Of a stretch of DNA of 64,000 bases, positions 27,952 through 35,810 are shown in pieces. Numbering within the stretch: position 1 is the stretch's first letter; every line of letters begins with the position of its first letter. The stretch covers positions 1 to 64,000 of the forward strand of contig DATALQ010000029.1 of assembly GCA_036260935.1 (NCBI GenBank), in the 5' to 3' direction. The notes under the pieces are model-generated. The model was not told the DNA's origin, did not search any database, and saw only the letters and a list, made by a program, of their open reading frames with translations. The stretch comes from JAEYOM01 sp036260935 (GTDB lineage Bacteria > Bacillota > Clostridia > Acetivibrionales > DTU013). The translations under genes were made by a program, and so were the position numbers.

Positions 27952-27991
27952 AAAAAACAAGCCCTGCGACAGGATACCAGTCACAGGGCTT
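27952..27991 (-). terminator. Strong terminator ending the 30-codon gene
   Basis: On the minus strand AAGCCCTG/CAGGGCTT with an inner GAC/GTC pairing is followed by GTTTTTT. The stop codon of the small gene lies inside the left arm. Confidence 0.85.
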
Positions 27992-28073
27992 TCTTTATCG
28001 ACGATTTAAGGACAGCGTGAGTACGGCTGACGTGTTTTCGAGATATTTTCCGTAAACGGCGCATACTACTCAT
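27981..28073 (-). CDS. Unrecognised 30-residue basic peptide
   Basis: On the minus strand ATG at 28073 opens 30 codons ending TGA at 27981. The peptide begins MSSMRRLRKISRKHV and ends SSIKKAL. It has about a dozen Arg/Lys/His, no acidic residue and no Cys or Trp. It is preceded by AAAGGG with eight bases spacing. Promoter and terminator tightly bracket it, giving a transcript of roughly 145 nt. I do not recognise it. It could be a small basic protein or a chance ORF in a small RNA. Confidence 0.5.
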   Translation of the reverse strand: MSSMRRLRKISRKHVSRTHAVLKSSIKKAL

Positions 28074-28102
28074 ACGACTATCCCTTTCAAATAATTAAGA
28101 CA

Positions 28103-28131
28103 ATATTAACATACTGAAAAAGTAAAATCAA
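28103..28131 (-). promoter_or_regulatory. Promoter of the small 30-codon transcription unit
   Basis: On the minus strand there is TTGATT (28131-28126), a 17-bp spacer and TAATAT (28108-28103). It lies 30 bp upstream of the small ATG. Confidence 0.55.
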
Positions 28132-28186
28132 TTGTAAAGTCGAGCCAACAATAACGACAGATGATTTTAGTAGTTTATACCGCCGT

Positions 28187-28356
28187 GCCGTCTGTTTTCT
28201 ATTGCGGAGTTTTGTTCAAAGAGCATATAGATTCGGCTTGGCGGCAAATCAAACTCGCTCGTGGTAAACCACTTCGCTCAAACAATGATTTGCCCTTACC
28301 AATGCCTCATCAATATGCTCTATTTCGCAAAACTCATGCAATATAAAACAGACGGC
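28187..28356. repeat. Long imperfect hairpin element, copy A
   Basis: Outer arms GCCGTCTGTTTT and AAAACAGACGGC enclose 146 bp. That interior is itself largely self-complementary: AGAGCATAT/ATATGCTCT, and GCAAATCA/TGATTTGC. It shares blocks CAAAGAGC, ATTCG, CAAATCAAAC, GCTCAAACA, GATTTGCC and GCTCTATT, in the same order, with 51004-51195. It sits 10 bp past the stop of the flavoprotein gene, so it could act in 3' processing, be a structured RNA or be a miniature mobile element. Confidence 0.8.
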
Positions 28357-28365
28357 GCTGCTCCC

Positions 28366-29235
28366 CTATAGGCTCTTGACATAATCCGATATCGCTTTAC
28401 CGGCTGCCGCACCCTGCCCGACAGCAATCGATATCTGCCTGAAACTGCTTGCGCAATCACCGGCAGCGAATAACCCCTCGAGATTCGTCTGCTGGTTTCC
28501 GTCCGTAACTATCATATTTCCTTCGGTTATGATCCCCATTTTACGAGCGAAATCTGAGCTTGAGGCGCTTTCATATGCTACGAACAAGCCATCCAGTTCC
28601 TCGCTCGTGCCATCGGTAAAATGAATCCTCTGCAGGAAGTCCGAGCCTTCAAGCTTCGATATCTGACGTGTTTCGAGCCTGAACCTCCCGGCATCCTCCT
28701 CATACCTGCTAAGCTCCAGATTTTTACCGTTTGTATATATGGTGATATTCTTTGTATAGGTAAGCAGCTCAACAGCCTCATGCACCGCATAATCCTTGTT
28801 GCCCAGGACGCCCACCCTGAGGTTGTTGTAAAAGAAGCCGTCGCAGGTGGAGCAGTAGCTGACACCCTTACCCTCGAATTTTACCAGGTTCTCGATGCGG
28901 ATCACTTTGCTTGCCTGGCCTGTTGCCAGCAATACGGCTTTTGACGTAAATCTGCCGGAAGAAGTCACAACTTCGAAGTAATCTGCCTTCTCTACGGATA
29001 ATACTTCGTCCTCGATAACCTCCGCACCAAGCCTTTTTACCTGTCTTTCGCCCGCATCCAGCAGCTGCTTTCCGCTTATCGTGTCTGCAAATCCAAAGTA
29101 GTTGTCTATCTTATCGGTCTTCAGCAGCCTGCTATCGTTCCTTCCTATAATCAAGGTGGTCAGATTGGATCTGACAGTATATAGCGCCGCAGACATGCCT
29201 GCCGGCCCTTTTCCAATTATTATCACATCATACAT
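28366..29235 (-). CDS. Thioredoxin reductase-like flavoprotein (possibly ferredoxin-dependent)
   Basis: 289 residues. FAD-binding GKGPAGMSAALY at the N-terminus and GLFAAGDCAS near 253-262; redox-active CSTC at 128-131. The second nucleotide-binding region reads GVLGNKDYA (142-150) instead of GxGxxA, and the HRRxxxR NADPH-phosphate motif is missing (TIYTNGK there). Loss of both motifs is the signature of pyridine-nucleotide-independent, ferredoxin-linked flavin thioredoxin reductases known in clostridia. No thioredoxin gene is adjacent. The assignment to that subclass is inference. Confidence 0.85.
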   Translation of the reverse strand: MYDVIIIGKGPAGMSAALYTVRSNLTTLIIGRNDSRLLKTDKIDNYFGFADTISGKQLLDAGERQVKRLGAEVIEDEVLSVEKADYFEVVTSSGRFTSKAVLLATGQASKVIRIENLVKFEGKGVSYCSTCDGFFYNNLRVGVLGNKDYAVHEAVELLTYTKNITIYTNGKNLELSRYEEDAGRFRLETRQISKLEGSDFLQRIHFTDGTSEELDGLFVAYESASSSDFARKMGIITEGNMIVTDGNQQTNLEGLFAAGDCASSFRQISIAVGQGAAAGKAISDYVKSL

Positions 29236-29343
29236 GATTAAAACCCTTCCTTATTAATTAACAATAGTATACGTTTTTTGCATGCCATAATTCAGTCCAT
29301 TTTTATTTATACCAACAAGGAAACAAATTTAAAACAATCAGTA

Positions 29344-29370
29344 ACACTATACCTTTCACCGGCATATTAT
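29344..29370 (+). promoter_or_regulatory. Possible SigK/SigE-type promoter of the spore gene cluster
   Basis: AC (29344), 17 bp, then CATATTAT (29363-29370). This fits the mother-cell sigma -10 pattern CATAnnnT about 40 bp before the first small gene. The motifs are short, so this is only suggestive. Confidence 0.35.
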
Positions 29371-29412
29371 GTCAATGAAGATTCCTGTACTGATTCTCGG
29401 AGGTGAATTGAC

Positions 29413-29604
29413 ATGTCGGAAAGAGAGTTCCTGGCGGGATCGAACGATTGCACGCTTCTCTTTTTCATACTGGTGTTCCTGTTGCTTTTTTGGGATAACA
29501 GCGCGATCGGTATATTAAGAACCGGGATGCGCGGGATCAACACATGCGGAAATGATTGTACACTGTTGTTCTTTATACTTGTGTTCCTGGAGCTGTTTTA
29601 TTAA
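29413..29604 (+). CDS. Small membrane protein with internal duplication
   Basis: 63 residues starting after GGAGGTGAATTGAC. The block NDCTLLFFILVFL occurs twice (about residues 12-24 and 47-59), each forming a hydrophobic helix followed by an aromatic/acidic end (LLFW, ELFY). A short Gly/Arg loop joins them. It begins a plus-strand run of small genes leading to sleB. I do not recognise the family; a spore-envelope or membrane role is inferred from position only. Confidence 0.75.
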   Translation: MSEREFLAGSNDCTLLFFILVFLLLFWDNSAIGILRTGMRGINTCGNDCTLLFFILVFLELFY

Positions 29605-29763
29605 CCCTACCCCAGGTACGGAACCAGGCGCGCGAGTTTACAAAGGGGGCATACGATGTCCCCTTTTCAACATGCCTTTTGAAAATAAAACCCTAAGCTT
29701 TGTAACATTTTAAAATGAACACTCATAGAATATATTGTTATTCATATCATCGGGGGCGGCTGT

Positions 29764-29979
29764 ATGGCTATTTTTGATCATTTTCCGGATATATTGAGAG
29801 GCATGTACAACGAAGGTCTCGATGAGGTCCTGATATTCGCCGTCATCTTTATCATCATAATAGTAACAGGTAAAGATTCAGAATCCGCTGGAAATCTGGG
29901 TTTACTGCCGCTTATTGTAATATCGGCATTTCTACTGTTTTTTGTAGGTTTATCGAGAAACGAGGATGCCGCAGCATAA
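29764..29979 (+). CDS. Small two-helix membrane protein
   Basis: 71 residues with an amphipathic N-terminus (FDHFPDILRGMYNEGLDEVL) and two hydrophobic helices (IFAVIFIIIIVTG and LLPLIVISAFLLFFVGL). It has an RBS GGGGGCGG and ATG. It lies 160 bp after the first small gene and 57 bp before the next. Unknown function; it may be coexpressed with the spore-type cluster. Confidence 0.7.
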   Translation: MAIFDHFPDILRGMYNEGLDEVLIFAVIFIIIIVTGKDSESAGNLGLLPLIVISAFLLFFVGLSRNEDAAA

Positions 29980-30036
29980 CCCCGGTCACGATTTATATTC
30001 ATCAAACTTTAATATGATTCCGGAGGTAATTGAAAA

Positions 30037-30354
30037 ATGTCAAACAGTTTTAAAAAGCTTGCCGAAATGCTCGGCAAAATGGACGACAAGGTATTGCAGG
30101 CCAAGATAAATGCAGCCGTCGATATGCTGAAAAACACCGATAAGGAAGAACTCGCAAAGAAACTTGGCAAGGTCGACAAAAACGAGCTGCTGTCAAAGCT
30201 GAATGAGATCGACGATGAAAAGCTCAAGGATTTGAATCTTAACAAAACTGATCTGAAACAGAAAATGAGCAGCATCGATATGGAGACCGTCCAGAAAATG
30301 CTCGGGGATAAGGGTCCGGACATAATGAACAAAATTAAAGACATTATTAAATAA
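30037..30354 (+). CDS. Small helical hydrophilic protein, spore-cluster
   Basis: 105 residues, Lys/Asp/Leu-rich, predicted all-helical. It shows a loose internal repeat of the type K(A/K)LG-K-D(D/K)-(K/E)-L (EMLGKMDDKVLQAKI, KKLGKVDKNELLSKL, QKMLGDKGPDIM). RBS GGAGG precedes ATG. It is 45 bp upstream of the next gene. Unrecognised, but similar-looking proteins are usual neighbours of SleB-type genes in clostridia. Confidence 0.8.
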   Translation: MSNSFKKLAEMLGKMDDKVLQAKINAAVDMLKNTDKEELAKKLGKVDKNELLSKLNEIDDEKLKDLNLNKTDLKQKMSSIDMETVQKMLGDKGPDIMNKIKDIIK

Positions 30355-30398
30355 AACATGAATATATTTATTAATGCCCGGGTTCGGAGGTATTATCG

Positions 30399-30797
30399 AT
30401 GAGTGACGATCTTGGCAAAAAAATTCAACAGATAGCCCAGTTGCTGGGTCAGGACGAGGTGCCGGATAACGTTAAGGAACTGGTCTCGATACTGGCCAAT
30501 TCTCTGGGTAAAAAAGAAGAAGGAATTTCAGATACAGCCCAGGCTGAAGCAGACAGTGATATAAAACAGCCGGATGAGGACAGACAAACTGCCGAAGCGC
30601 CTGTCATCAACCCTGAAATCCTCAGTACTGCAAGGAATGCTCTCGACCGTTTCAGTACTTCAGGTGACCCCAGAATCAACCTGCTTATGGCTATTAAACC
30701 GTTTATGAACACGAGAAGGCAGAAGAAAATAGGAAGTTGCATACAACTGCTTCAAGTAGCAGGGCTTAGCCGTATGCTCAATGAGCACGGAAAATAG
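30399..30797 (+). CDS. Conserved clostridial protein of unknown function, spore-cluster
   Basis: 132 residues. The N-terminal helix block KKIQQIAQLLGQDEVPDNVKE and the C-terminal block PRINLLMAIKPFMNTRRQKKIG are separated by an acidic linker (about 45-75). The C-terminal block is typical of a family found next to clostridial spore cortex hydrolases. RBS CGGAGG. No catalytic motif seen. Confidence 0.8.
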   Translation: MSDDLGKKIQQIAQLLGQDEVPDNVKELVSILANSLGKKEEGISDTAQAEADSDIKQPDEDRQTAEAPVINPEILSTARNALDRFSTSGDPRINLLMAIKPFMNTRRQKKIGSCIQLLQVAGLSRMLNEHGK

Positions 30798-30811
30798 GAG
30801 AGGTGAAGCTG

Positions 30812-31141
30812 ATGCCTTATAAAAGGCCTGTGCAGAATTCAAAAAAATATCTGTCCCCCTTCTATATGCCGAATCCCTTCTATCACATGAGTAATCCAGG
30901 CCCGTCCCATCAAAGCGAAAAGGATTTATTCGGCATACCGCTGCCCAATGAAAAAGAGGTCGGCCCTCTGTTTGAGAGTGAAAGAAAAAGGCCTTCGCCC
31001 TTTTACGATGTGATCCGCTATATCCAAAAGCACGTAAAGATAGAGGATATCATATTGATCGGCCTGATCGTCCTTATACTCGACGAAGCCATCGAAGATG
31101 ACCTTCTGCTCATCGTACTCTTCTACATATTGCTTTTCTGA
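30812..31141 (+). CDS. Small protein with Pro-rich N-terminus and C-terminal membrane helix
   Basis: 109 residues from ATG at 30812, eight bases after AGGAGAGG; an in-frame GTG at 30803 lies inside that RBS. The N-terminal two thirds are Pro/Tyr/Ser-rich (SPFYMPNPFYHMSNP). The C-terminus has helices IEDIILIGLIVLIL and LLLIVLFYILLF. The pattern suggests a spore-coat-like or membrane-associated protein. It is 14 bp after the preceding gene. Confidence 0.8.
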   Translation: MPYKRPVQNSKKYLSPFYMPNPFYHMSNPGPSHQSEKDLFGIPLPNEKEVGPLFESERKRPSPFYDVIRYIQKHVKIEDIILIGLIVLILDEAIEDDLLLIVLFYILLF

Positions 31142-31205
31142 ATAAATTTGAACTAAATACAAAAAATAGACAGGGTTGTTATTACAAAAGAAGAGAGGAT
31201 ATACG

Positions 31206-31904
31206 ATGCAAAGAAAAACTGCATTATTACTTCTTGTTACTATTTTAGCAGAATCAGCCCTGTTTTTTAATTGCCGGATTTCGGACATGCATCAAAAAGC
31301 TGAAGCAACACTATCCCAATATGGTTCAACCGGTAATGAGGTAACAAAGATACAGACGCGCCTTTCCAACTGGGGTTACTATACGGGCAGTATTGACGGT
31401 GATTACGGATACCTGACATATAGCGCAGTAAAAAGCTTTCAGGCGAAAAACGGACTTGCGGTAGACGGTATCGCAGGCCCTGATACACTTTCGGCGTTAG
31501 GGCTGCCGTCAGGCCAGGGCTATACGGCAACGACCACAGGTACCAGTGCAGGCTCCGGTGACCAAAACCTTCTGGCGCACATCATATACGGCGAAGCACG
31601 CGGCGAGCCGTATGAAGGCCAGGTAGCGGTCGGAGCAGTCATATTGAACCGAACCAGGGATTCCCGGTTCCCGGGGACAATCGCAGGCGTTATTTATCAA
31701 CCCGGCGCATTCGATGCCGTCGACGACGGCCAGATAAACCTCGATCCCGACAGGAACGCAATCAACGCCGCAAGAGACGCACTGAACGGGTGGGATCCTA
31801 CATACGGTTGCGTTTACTACTACAATCCGAATACTGCGACCAGTTCATGGATATGGTCAAGACCTATCATCGTAGTCATCGGCCATCACAATTTCGCAAA
31901 ATGA
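31206..31904 (+). CDS. sleB: Spore cortex-lytic/cell wall hydrolase, SleB family
   Basis: 232 residues: signal peptide (about 1-25), a peptidoglycan-binding repeat (VTKIQTRLSNWGYYTGSIDGDYG, about 40-95) and a C-terminal hydrolase_2 (SleB/CwlJ) domain. The catalytic Glu is in HIIYGEARGE, followed by VGAVILNRTRD. In Bacillus, SleB is a lytic transglycosylase acting on muramic-delta-lactam cortex at germination. ATG at 31206 follows GAGAGG. The gene ends 6 bp from the convergent membrane-protein gene with no terminator between. Confidence 0.92.
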   Translation: MQRKTALLLLVTILAESALFFNCRISDMHQKAEATLSQYGSTGNEVTKIQTRLSNWGYYTGSIDGDYGYLTYSAVKSFQAKNGLAVDGIAGPDTLSALGLPSGQGYTATTTGTSAGSGDQNLLAHIIYGEARGEPYEGQVAVGAVILNRTRDSRFPGTIAGVIYQPGAFDAVDDGQINLDPDRNAINAARDALNGWDPTYGCVYYYNPNTATSSWIWSRPIIVVIGHHNFAK

Positions 31905-31910
31905 ATTAGC

Positions 31911-32762
31911 TTAAAGGTCATCATCAGAATCTTCCGGTTCTTTTTCGATAAAACTATATCTGTAGGAGCGCATTATAAACACCGCAAGTACGGCAAAGAA
32001 CAGGCTCGCAAAGATCCAACCGGCTCCGTACCTGAATATCTGGCTGCTGCTCTGATATATCAGGAAAATAACTGCAGAAAACACAACGTCAAAGCCCAGG
32101 AAACCCATCGCCGTGCTCCAGAAGCGGCGGTCACCGGCGGCTTTTCCTGTCTTGAAGGGCTTTTCTTCATTGAATGCGGCTGCCGCATACCACATCGAAA
32201 CATAAATCCTGAAGAAGGACAGGCACAGGAAGAAAATACACACGGTCACGATATCGATAAAAACAGCAGGAAGCATAAGGTCGGGTTTCGTGCTGAATGC
32301 CGCCTTTGATACTATGATTGCGGGAACTGCCGATATTAACAGAAAAACAGCAAACACAGCAGTAACTAAAGTGGTTTTTAGAGTTATAATAAAAAATTTA
32401 AGAAAGCTGTTCTTTATCCCTGCTGAAAAAAGGCCTTCCATTTTCCTGCCTTTATTTAATCCATCGTTTACGATCAGTATGTAACCCGGTAGCAACAGCC
32501 CGGCTGCGGCAGACAGCAGCAAAGCCAGCACCGCCAGCGATATCAGTAATGTTACGAGGCTCGACGGATCTATGAGAACCTGAATGATTGACAATATACT
32601 GTCAAAAAACCCTCCTCCGGTCATTTTGATGATGCCAACCACCATAGCCATGACAGGAATAAAAACATTAAAAACGGCTGCGGCGAGCATCACTGCACTT
32701 ACGAGTACCAGTATGAACGGCCTTTTTACAACAGCCTGGATAGCGTCCCTTATCATATCCAT
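31911..32762 (-). CDS. Integral membrane protein of unknown function
   Basis: 283 residues with about six hydrophobic helices (for example ILVLVSAVMLAAAVFNVFI, LLISLAVLALLLSAAAGLLL, LVTAVFAVFLLISAVPAII, FASLFFAVLAVFI) and an acidic tail (EKEPEDSDDD). No motif identifies a transport or enzyme family. RBS GAGGGAG. It lies 30 bp past tex, so it is probably cotranscribed downstream of it. Confidence 0.8.
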   Translation of the reverse strand: MDMIRDAIQAVVKRPFILVLVSAVMLAAAVFNVFIPVMAMVVGIIKMTGGGFFDSILSIIQVLIDPSSLVTLLISLAVLALLLSAAAGLLLPGYILIVNDGLNKGRKMEGLFSAGIKNSFLKFFIITLKTTLVTAVFAVFLLISAVPAIIVSKAAFSTKPDLMLPAVFIDIVTVCIFFLCLSFFRIYVSMWYAAAAFNEEKPFKTGKAAGDRRFWSTAMGFLGFDVVFSAVIFLIYQSSSQIFRYGAGWIFASLFFAVLAVFIMRSYRYSFIEKEPEDSDDDL

Positions 32763-32792
32763 TTCGCTCCCTCTTTCCTAAGCCCCTTGAGT

Positions 32793-34946
32793 TCAGATAC
32801 CCTTCATGCTGAGGCTGATTCTCTTTTTAGCGGCGTCCACCGACAATATCCTTACCTTGACGATATCGCCGACAGATACTACATCCATCGGGTTCTTGAC
32901 AAATTTGTCGGCTAACTCCGATATGTGTACAAGTCCGTCCTGATGCACCCCAATATCGACAAACGCACCGAAATCGGCTACATTTCTTACCGTGCCTGTC
33001 AGGACCATACCGGGTTTCAGATCCGCCATATCCAGAACATCCGTCAGTAAAACGGGCTTCGGCAGCTCATCCCTCGGGTCCCGCCCGGGCTTCATCAATT
33101 CGCTTATTATATCCTTGAGTGTAGGTACGCCAACACCAATAGACTTCGCAATGTTTTCGGAGCCCTTCCTTTCGACTTCCTTTTCCAGGTCCCCCAGCCG
33201 TCTGTTCCGGATATCACCAAGATCGAAGCCAAGCACATCGAGCAGTTTTCCGGCTGCGCCATAAGCTTCCGGATGGACTGAAGTATTGTCGAGTATGTTC
33301 CTGCCGTCAGGTATCCTGAGAAATCCCGCGCATTGTTCGAACGCCTTGTCTCCAAGCTTTTTGACCTTTTTCAATTCCTGCCTGCTTCCGAAACGTCCGT
33401 TGCTCTCCCTGTACTCTACTATATTTTTGGCGACCGTGGCGTTTATGCCGGAAACATATGAAAGTAACGAAGGTGAAGCCGTATTAAGGTCAACTCCGAC
33501 ACTGTTCACACAGTCTTCGACTACTCCCCCGAGAGTTTCCCCGAGCCGCTTCTGGTTCATGTCATGCTGGTACTGACCCACGCCTATTGCCTTCGGGTCT
33601 ATCTTTACCAACTCCGCAAGCGGATCCTGCAGCCTTCTCGCTATTGAAACAGCGCTCCTTAACGAAACGTCGAACTGGGGAAATTCCTCTGCCCCCAGCT
33701 TGGATGCAGAATAAACGGATGCCCCGGCCTCGCTCACCACCATGTAGTAAACCTTCCGGGATGCTTTTTTCAAAACCTCGGCCACAAATATTTCCGACTC
33801 TTTGGACGCGGTACCGTTCCCGATTGAAATTATATCGACTTTAAGCCTGTCGATCAGGTTCAATATCACCTTTTCAGCTTCTTCAACCTTGCTCTGCGGA
33901 GGGGTGGGGTAGATCACCGTCGTTGCAAGCACCCTTCCCGTATCGTCCACGACTGCGATCTTGCAGCCCGTCCGGTATGCCGGATCAAGTCCGAGCACCA
34001 CCCTTCCCTTTACAGGCGGCTGCAGCAGAAGGTTCCTCAGATTCTCCGCGAAAACCTTCATGGCCTGTTCACCGGCCATTTCAGTTAGTTCGTTCCTGAC
34101 CTCGTTCTCTATGGACGGCGCTATAAGCCGTTTGTATGAATCCTCCGCAGCCATTTCTACATACCCTGAGGTGATCGAACGCCTTTTTGCAGAATATTTT
34201 GCCTTGAGGAACGAAATCACAAGTTCGTCAGGCATCTCGATGCCCGCCTGAAGATAACCTTCCTTCTCTCCCCTGTTTATCGCAAGTATCCGGTGCTTTG
34301 CTACCCTTACCACCGGCTCCCTGAAATCGTAATACAGCCTGTATACCGAATCTTCCTCCTTCAGAGCCTTTGATACAAGCGTGCCGTGTTTGAAGAAAAG
34401 CTCTCTTGCGACCTTCCTGGTACCGGCGTTGTCGGATATGTCCTCCGCAATTATATCCATGGCGCCCTGCAGGGCTTCTTCCGGGTTATTAACGCCCTTT
34501 TCCGCATTTACAAATCGTAGTGCGATCTCTTCGATGCTGCCGCTCGTAATCTCCTGGTCCAGTATTAGCTTCGCGAGAGGCTCGAGTCCTTTTTCCCTGG
34601 CTATCGATGCTCTGGTCCTTCTCTTCGGCTTGTAAGGCCTGTATATGTCCTCTATCTCCTGCATGCTCTTACAGTTTTCGAGAGCTTTCAGAATCTCAGG
34701 AGCAAGCTTGCCCTGTTCATCTATCAGCCTTATAACATCCTGTCTGCGTTCCTCGAGATTTCTCAGGTAGACAAGCCTTTCATGCATCTCCCTCAGGACC
34801 TGGTCGTCCAATTCACCGGTCAGTTCTTTTCTGTAGCGTGCAATAAAAGGAATCGTGCAGCCCTCATCCACGAGCCGTATCGTATTCTCCACCTGAAACG
34901 GCTTGAGTTTGAATTCCTGTATCAATTGTGACGTAATATCCGCCAT
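32793..34946 (-). CDS. tex: Tex family RNA-binding protein
   Basis: 717 residues. N-terminal Tex domain (TIPFIARYRKELTGELDDQ), a YqgF-like RNase H fold (GLDPAYRTGCKIAVVD), helix-hairpin-helix repeats (LLSYVSGINATVAKNIVEYR) and a C-terminal S1 domain (GMVLTGTVRNVADFGAFVDIGVHQDGLVHISEL). The family is highly conserved and linked to transcription. Full length. Confidence 0.96.
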   Translation of the reverse strand: MADITSQLIQEFKLKPFQVENTIRLVDEGCTIPFIARYRKELTGELDDQVLREMHERLVYLRNLEERRQDVIRLIDEQGKLAPEILKALENCKSMQEIEDIYRPYKPKRRTRASIAREKGLEPLAKLILDQEITSGSIEEIALRFVNAEKGVNNPEEALQGAMDIIAEDISDNAGTRKVARELFFKHGTLVSKALKEEDSVYRLYYDFREPVVRVAKHRILAINRGEKEGYLQAGIEMPDELVISFLKAKYSAKRRSITSGYVEMAAEDSYKRLIAPSIENEVRNELTEMAGEQAMKVFAENLRNLLLQPPVKGRVVLGLDPAYRTGCKIAVVDDTGRVLATTVIYPTPPQSKVEEAEKVILNLIDRLKVDIISIGNGTASKESEIFVAEVLKKASRKVYYMVVSEAGASVYSASKLGAEEFPQFDVSLRSAVSIARRLQDPLAELVKIDPKAIGVGQYQHDMNQKRLGETLGGVVEDCVNSVGVDLNTASPSLLSYVSGINATVAKNIVEYRESNGRFGSRQELKKVKKLGDKAFEQCAGFLRIPDGRNILDNTSVHPEAYGAAGKLLDVLGFDLGDIRNRRLGDLEKEVERKGSENIAKSIGVGVPTLKDIISELMKPGRDPRDELPKPVLLTDVLDMADLKPGMVLTGTVRNVADFGAFVDIGVHQDGLVHISELADKFVKNPMDVVSVGDIVKVRILSVDAAKKRISLSMKGI

Positions 34947-35018
34947 ATAGGTTCTCCCCTTACGATAACCGACTTGCCAACCGAAATGCGATCGGCCTTT
35001 ATTATTGAAGGATTATCT

Positions 35019-35810
35019 TTACAGCGCCCTCCCGAGCGCTGCGAGATTTTCAAATATGAAATCCGGTTTGACATCTGACCTTTCCACATCCTCGAGCGTT
35101 GATTCTCCGGTCAGTACCAGTATCCCGGCCATACCGTTTTTAACTCCGGTAGCGATATCAGTATAAAGCCTGTCGCCGACAAAAGCTATTTCGTTGTCCT
35201 TCCTGCCGGTTACCAGCCTTATCATATCCGCGGTTTCACGGTACGGCTTGCCTAGATATCTGGGCTTTACACCGGTCGAGGCCTCTATCATCGCACACAT
35301 CGAGCCGCAGTCCGGAAGAAATCCATTCTCGGTCGGGCAGTTCAGATCAGGGTGTGTCGCTATGAACACGGCCCCGTTCCTGATAAAGGTACATGCCTTG
35401 AAAATCTTTTCATACGTGAGTGTCGTGTCGAAACTGAATACCACGATATCGGGGTCTTCTTCCGTCAAGCATATTCCGCCGTTTATGAAGCTTTCCCTTA
35501 GATACTCGGTGCCGACAAGGTAAATCCGGGCTCCGGGGTGGTTTTCATTCAGGTATGCTATGGTTACGTTACCGGCGGTTATTATGTTTTTTTCTTCGAC
35601 CCGGCAGCCCATATTTGCAAGCTTTTTAACGTAAAATGAACTGTTGCGCGACGCATTGTTTGTAAAAAACAAAAACTCCCTGTCTGTCGCGGCAAGCCTC
35701 TCAAGAAACCCCAGCGAGCCTTCTATCAGCCTGTCCCCGAGGTAAAAAGTGCCATCCATGTCCAGTACGAAAAGCCTGATGTCGTCAAGTGTCTTCGAAT
35801 TCTCAGTCAT
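35019..35810 (-). CDS. HAD superfamily class IIA phosphatase (NagD-like)
   Basis: 263 residues from ATG at 35810, with GGAGG just upstream. Motif I FVLDMDGTFYLGDR, motif II FFTNNASRN, and the motif III/IV region with GKPYRETADM and FVGDRLYTDIATG. A C2 cap of the NagD type lies between. Its start overlaps the end of the glycerol-1-phosphate dehydrogenase gene by 8 bp, so the phosphatase may act on glycerol phosphate. That substrate link is inference. Confidence 0.93.
   Translation of the reverse strand: MTENSKTLDDIRLFVLDMDGTFYLGDRLIEGSLGFLERLAATDREFLFFTNNASRNSSFYVKKLANMGCRVEEKNIITAGNVTIAYLNENHPGARIYLVGTEYLRESFINGGICLTEEDPDIVVFSFDTTLTYEKIFKACTFIRNGAVFIATHPDLNCPTENGFLPDCGSMCAMIEASTGVKPRYLGKPYRETADMIRLVTGRKDNEIAFVGDRLYTDIATGVKNGMAGILVLTGESTLEDVERSDVKPDFIFENLAALGRAL

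Noticed and set aside
28161..28346. 61-codon plus-strand ORF in the long hairpin
   Set aside because: It reads through a self-complementary element; no RBS and no protein features.
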